7,189 nt of DNA from Bacteroidia bacterium (lineage in GTDB: Bacteria; Bacteroidota; Bacteroidia; JABDFU01). The DNA lies in the NCBI GenBank assembly GCA_020849195.1, contig JADLGT010000218.1, positions 1-7,189 on the forward strand, given 5' to 3'. A model generated the notes under the pieces. That model searched no databases. It worked only from the letters and a program-made list of their open reading frames with translations, and was not told the origin of the DNA. The position numbers were made by a program, and so were the translations under genes. Each line of letters starts with the position of its first letter. Within the stretch, counting starts at the first letter, position 1. Below, piece after piece: positions 6,842 through 7,189 of the stretch.

Positions 6842-7189
6842 TTAAAATTTCTTTACGGCTTTAAACAATTCGGCTTGATATTGCTTGCTTACCGGAATTG
6901 CTTTGCCTGAAACGAAAACCGAATCCAAATCAAAGCCCTCAATATTCTTTAAGTTAATTACGTAAGAGCGGTGCACGCGCATAAAATACCTGTTGTCTAT
7001 TTCATTTTGAAACTGACTCAGGTTATAGCTCACAATATATTCCCCGGTTTTTGTAAATATTCTCGAATAGCTTCCTTCTGCCTGTATGAAATTAATTTCG
7101 CTCGTGCTTATTTTATTGAAGCGTTTGTTGCTTTTGACAAACACAGACTCTCTTAAAAGAGGCGGACGGCCAATATCTCGCAGGGTTTG
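6842..7189 (-). CDS. LytTR DNA-binding domain protein, C-terminal part (probably a response regulator)
   Basis: The frame is open from the right edge of the window to TAA at 6842-6844, giving the last 115 residues of a larger protein. It has the marks of a LytTR DNA-binding domain: INFIQAEGSYSRIFT, a YFMRVHRSYVINLKNI core and a closing IPVSKQYQAEL. The part before it (LLRESVFVKSNKRFNKI) looks like the linker that joins a receiver domain to LytTR in the LytR/AlgR family, so a two-component response regulator is most likely. The receiver domain would lie outside the window and cannot be confirmed; PAS-LytTR or membrane-LytTR proteins are alternatives. The GTG at 7142-7144 is an internal Val codon, not a start. 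It converges on the FecA-like gene, so the two are not co-transcribed. Confidence 0.88.
   Translation of the reverse strand, partial: QTLRDIGRPPLLRESVFVKSNKRFNKISTSEINFIQAEGSYSRIFTKTGEYIVSYNLSQFQNEIDNRYFMRVHRSYVINLKNIEGFDLDSVFVSGKAIPVSKQYQAELFKAVKKF

Noticed and set aside
6829..6847. TTTTAA-N7-TTAAAA hairpin between the convergent FecA-like and LytTR genes
   Set aside because: The stem is AT-only and includes both stop codons; with this base composition it could be chance, so it is not called a terminator.

Overview
The window comes from a member of the phylum Bacteroidota. Four things point there: AT-rich DNA, starts without strong Shine-Dalgarno sequences, TAnnTTTG-type -7 promoter elements, and a gene set made of TonB-dependent receptors (one with an N-terminal carboxypeptidase-D-regulatory-like domain), a Bacteroidota-type DtxR regulator and a LytTR protein. 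The genus cannot be told from the sequence.

Layout: (1) 91-1203 (+), an exported protein with an acidic N-terminal domain and a striking His/Trp/Tyr-rich middle. (2) 1200-3230 (-), a TonB-dependent outer-membrane receptor broken by one in-frame TAA at 2355-2357; its two halves look like separate ORFs but lie in the same frame with nothing missing between them. (3) 3231-3295, a 65-bp divergent promoter region with a DtxR-type palindrome (TTAGG-N4-CCTAA). (4) 3296-3979 (+), a DtxR/MntR-family metal-dependent repressor with an altered primary metal site and a Cys-rich C-terminal tail. (5) 3980-4152, an intergenic region with an inverted repeat and a good Bacteroidota-type promoter. (6) 4153-6834 (+), a second, intact TonB-dependent receptor resembling the ferric-citrate receptor FecA. 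(7) 6842-7189 (-), the C-terminal LytTR DNA-binding part of a protein that runs off the right edge.

The simplest reading is a metal-acquisition locus. The DtxR-like repressor probably controls itself and the divergent receptor through the shared palindrome. The FecA-like receptor lies downstream of the repressor but has its own predicted promoter. The His-rich exported protein is convergent with the broken receptor and might bind metal, though only composition and position suggest this. No sign of a CRISPR array, insertion sequence, phage, tRNA or rRNA was seen. I see no clearly new system. The most notable points are the nonsense codon in an otherwise well-preserved receptor, the unusual metal site of the regulator, and the compact, probably leaderless divergent promoter pair.
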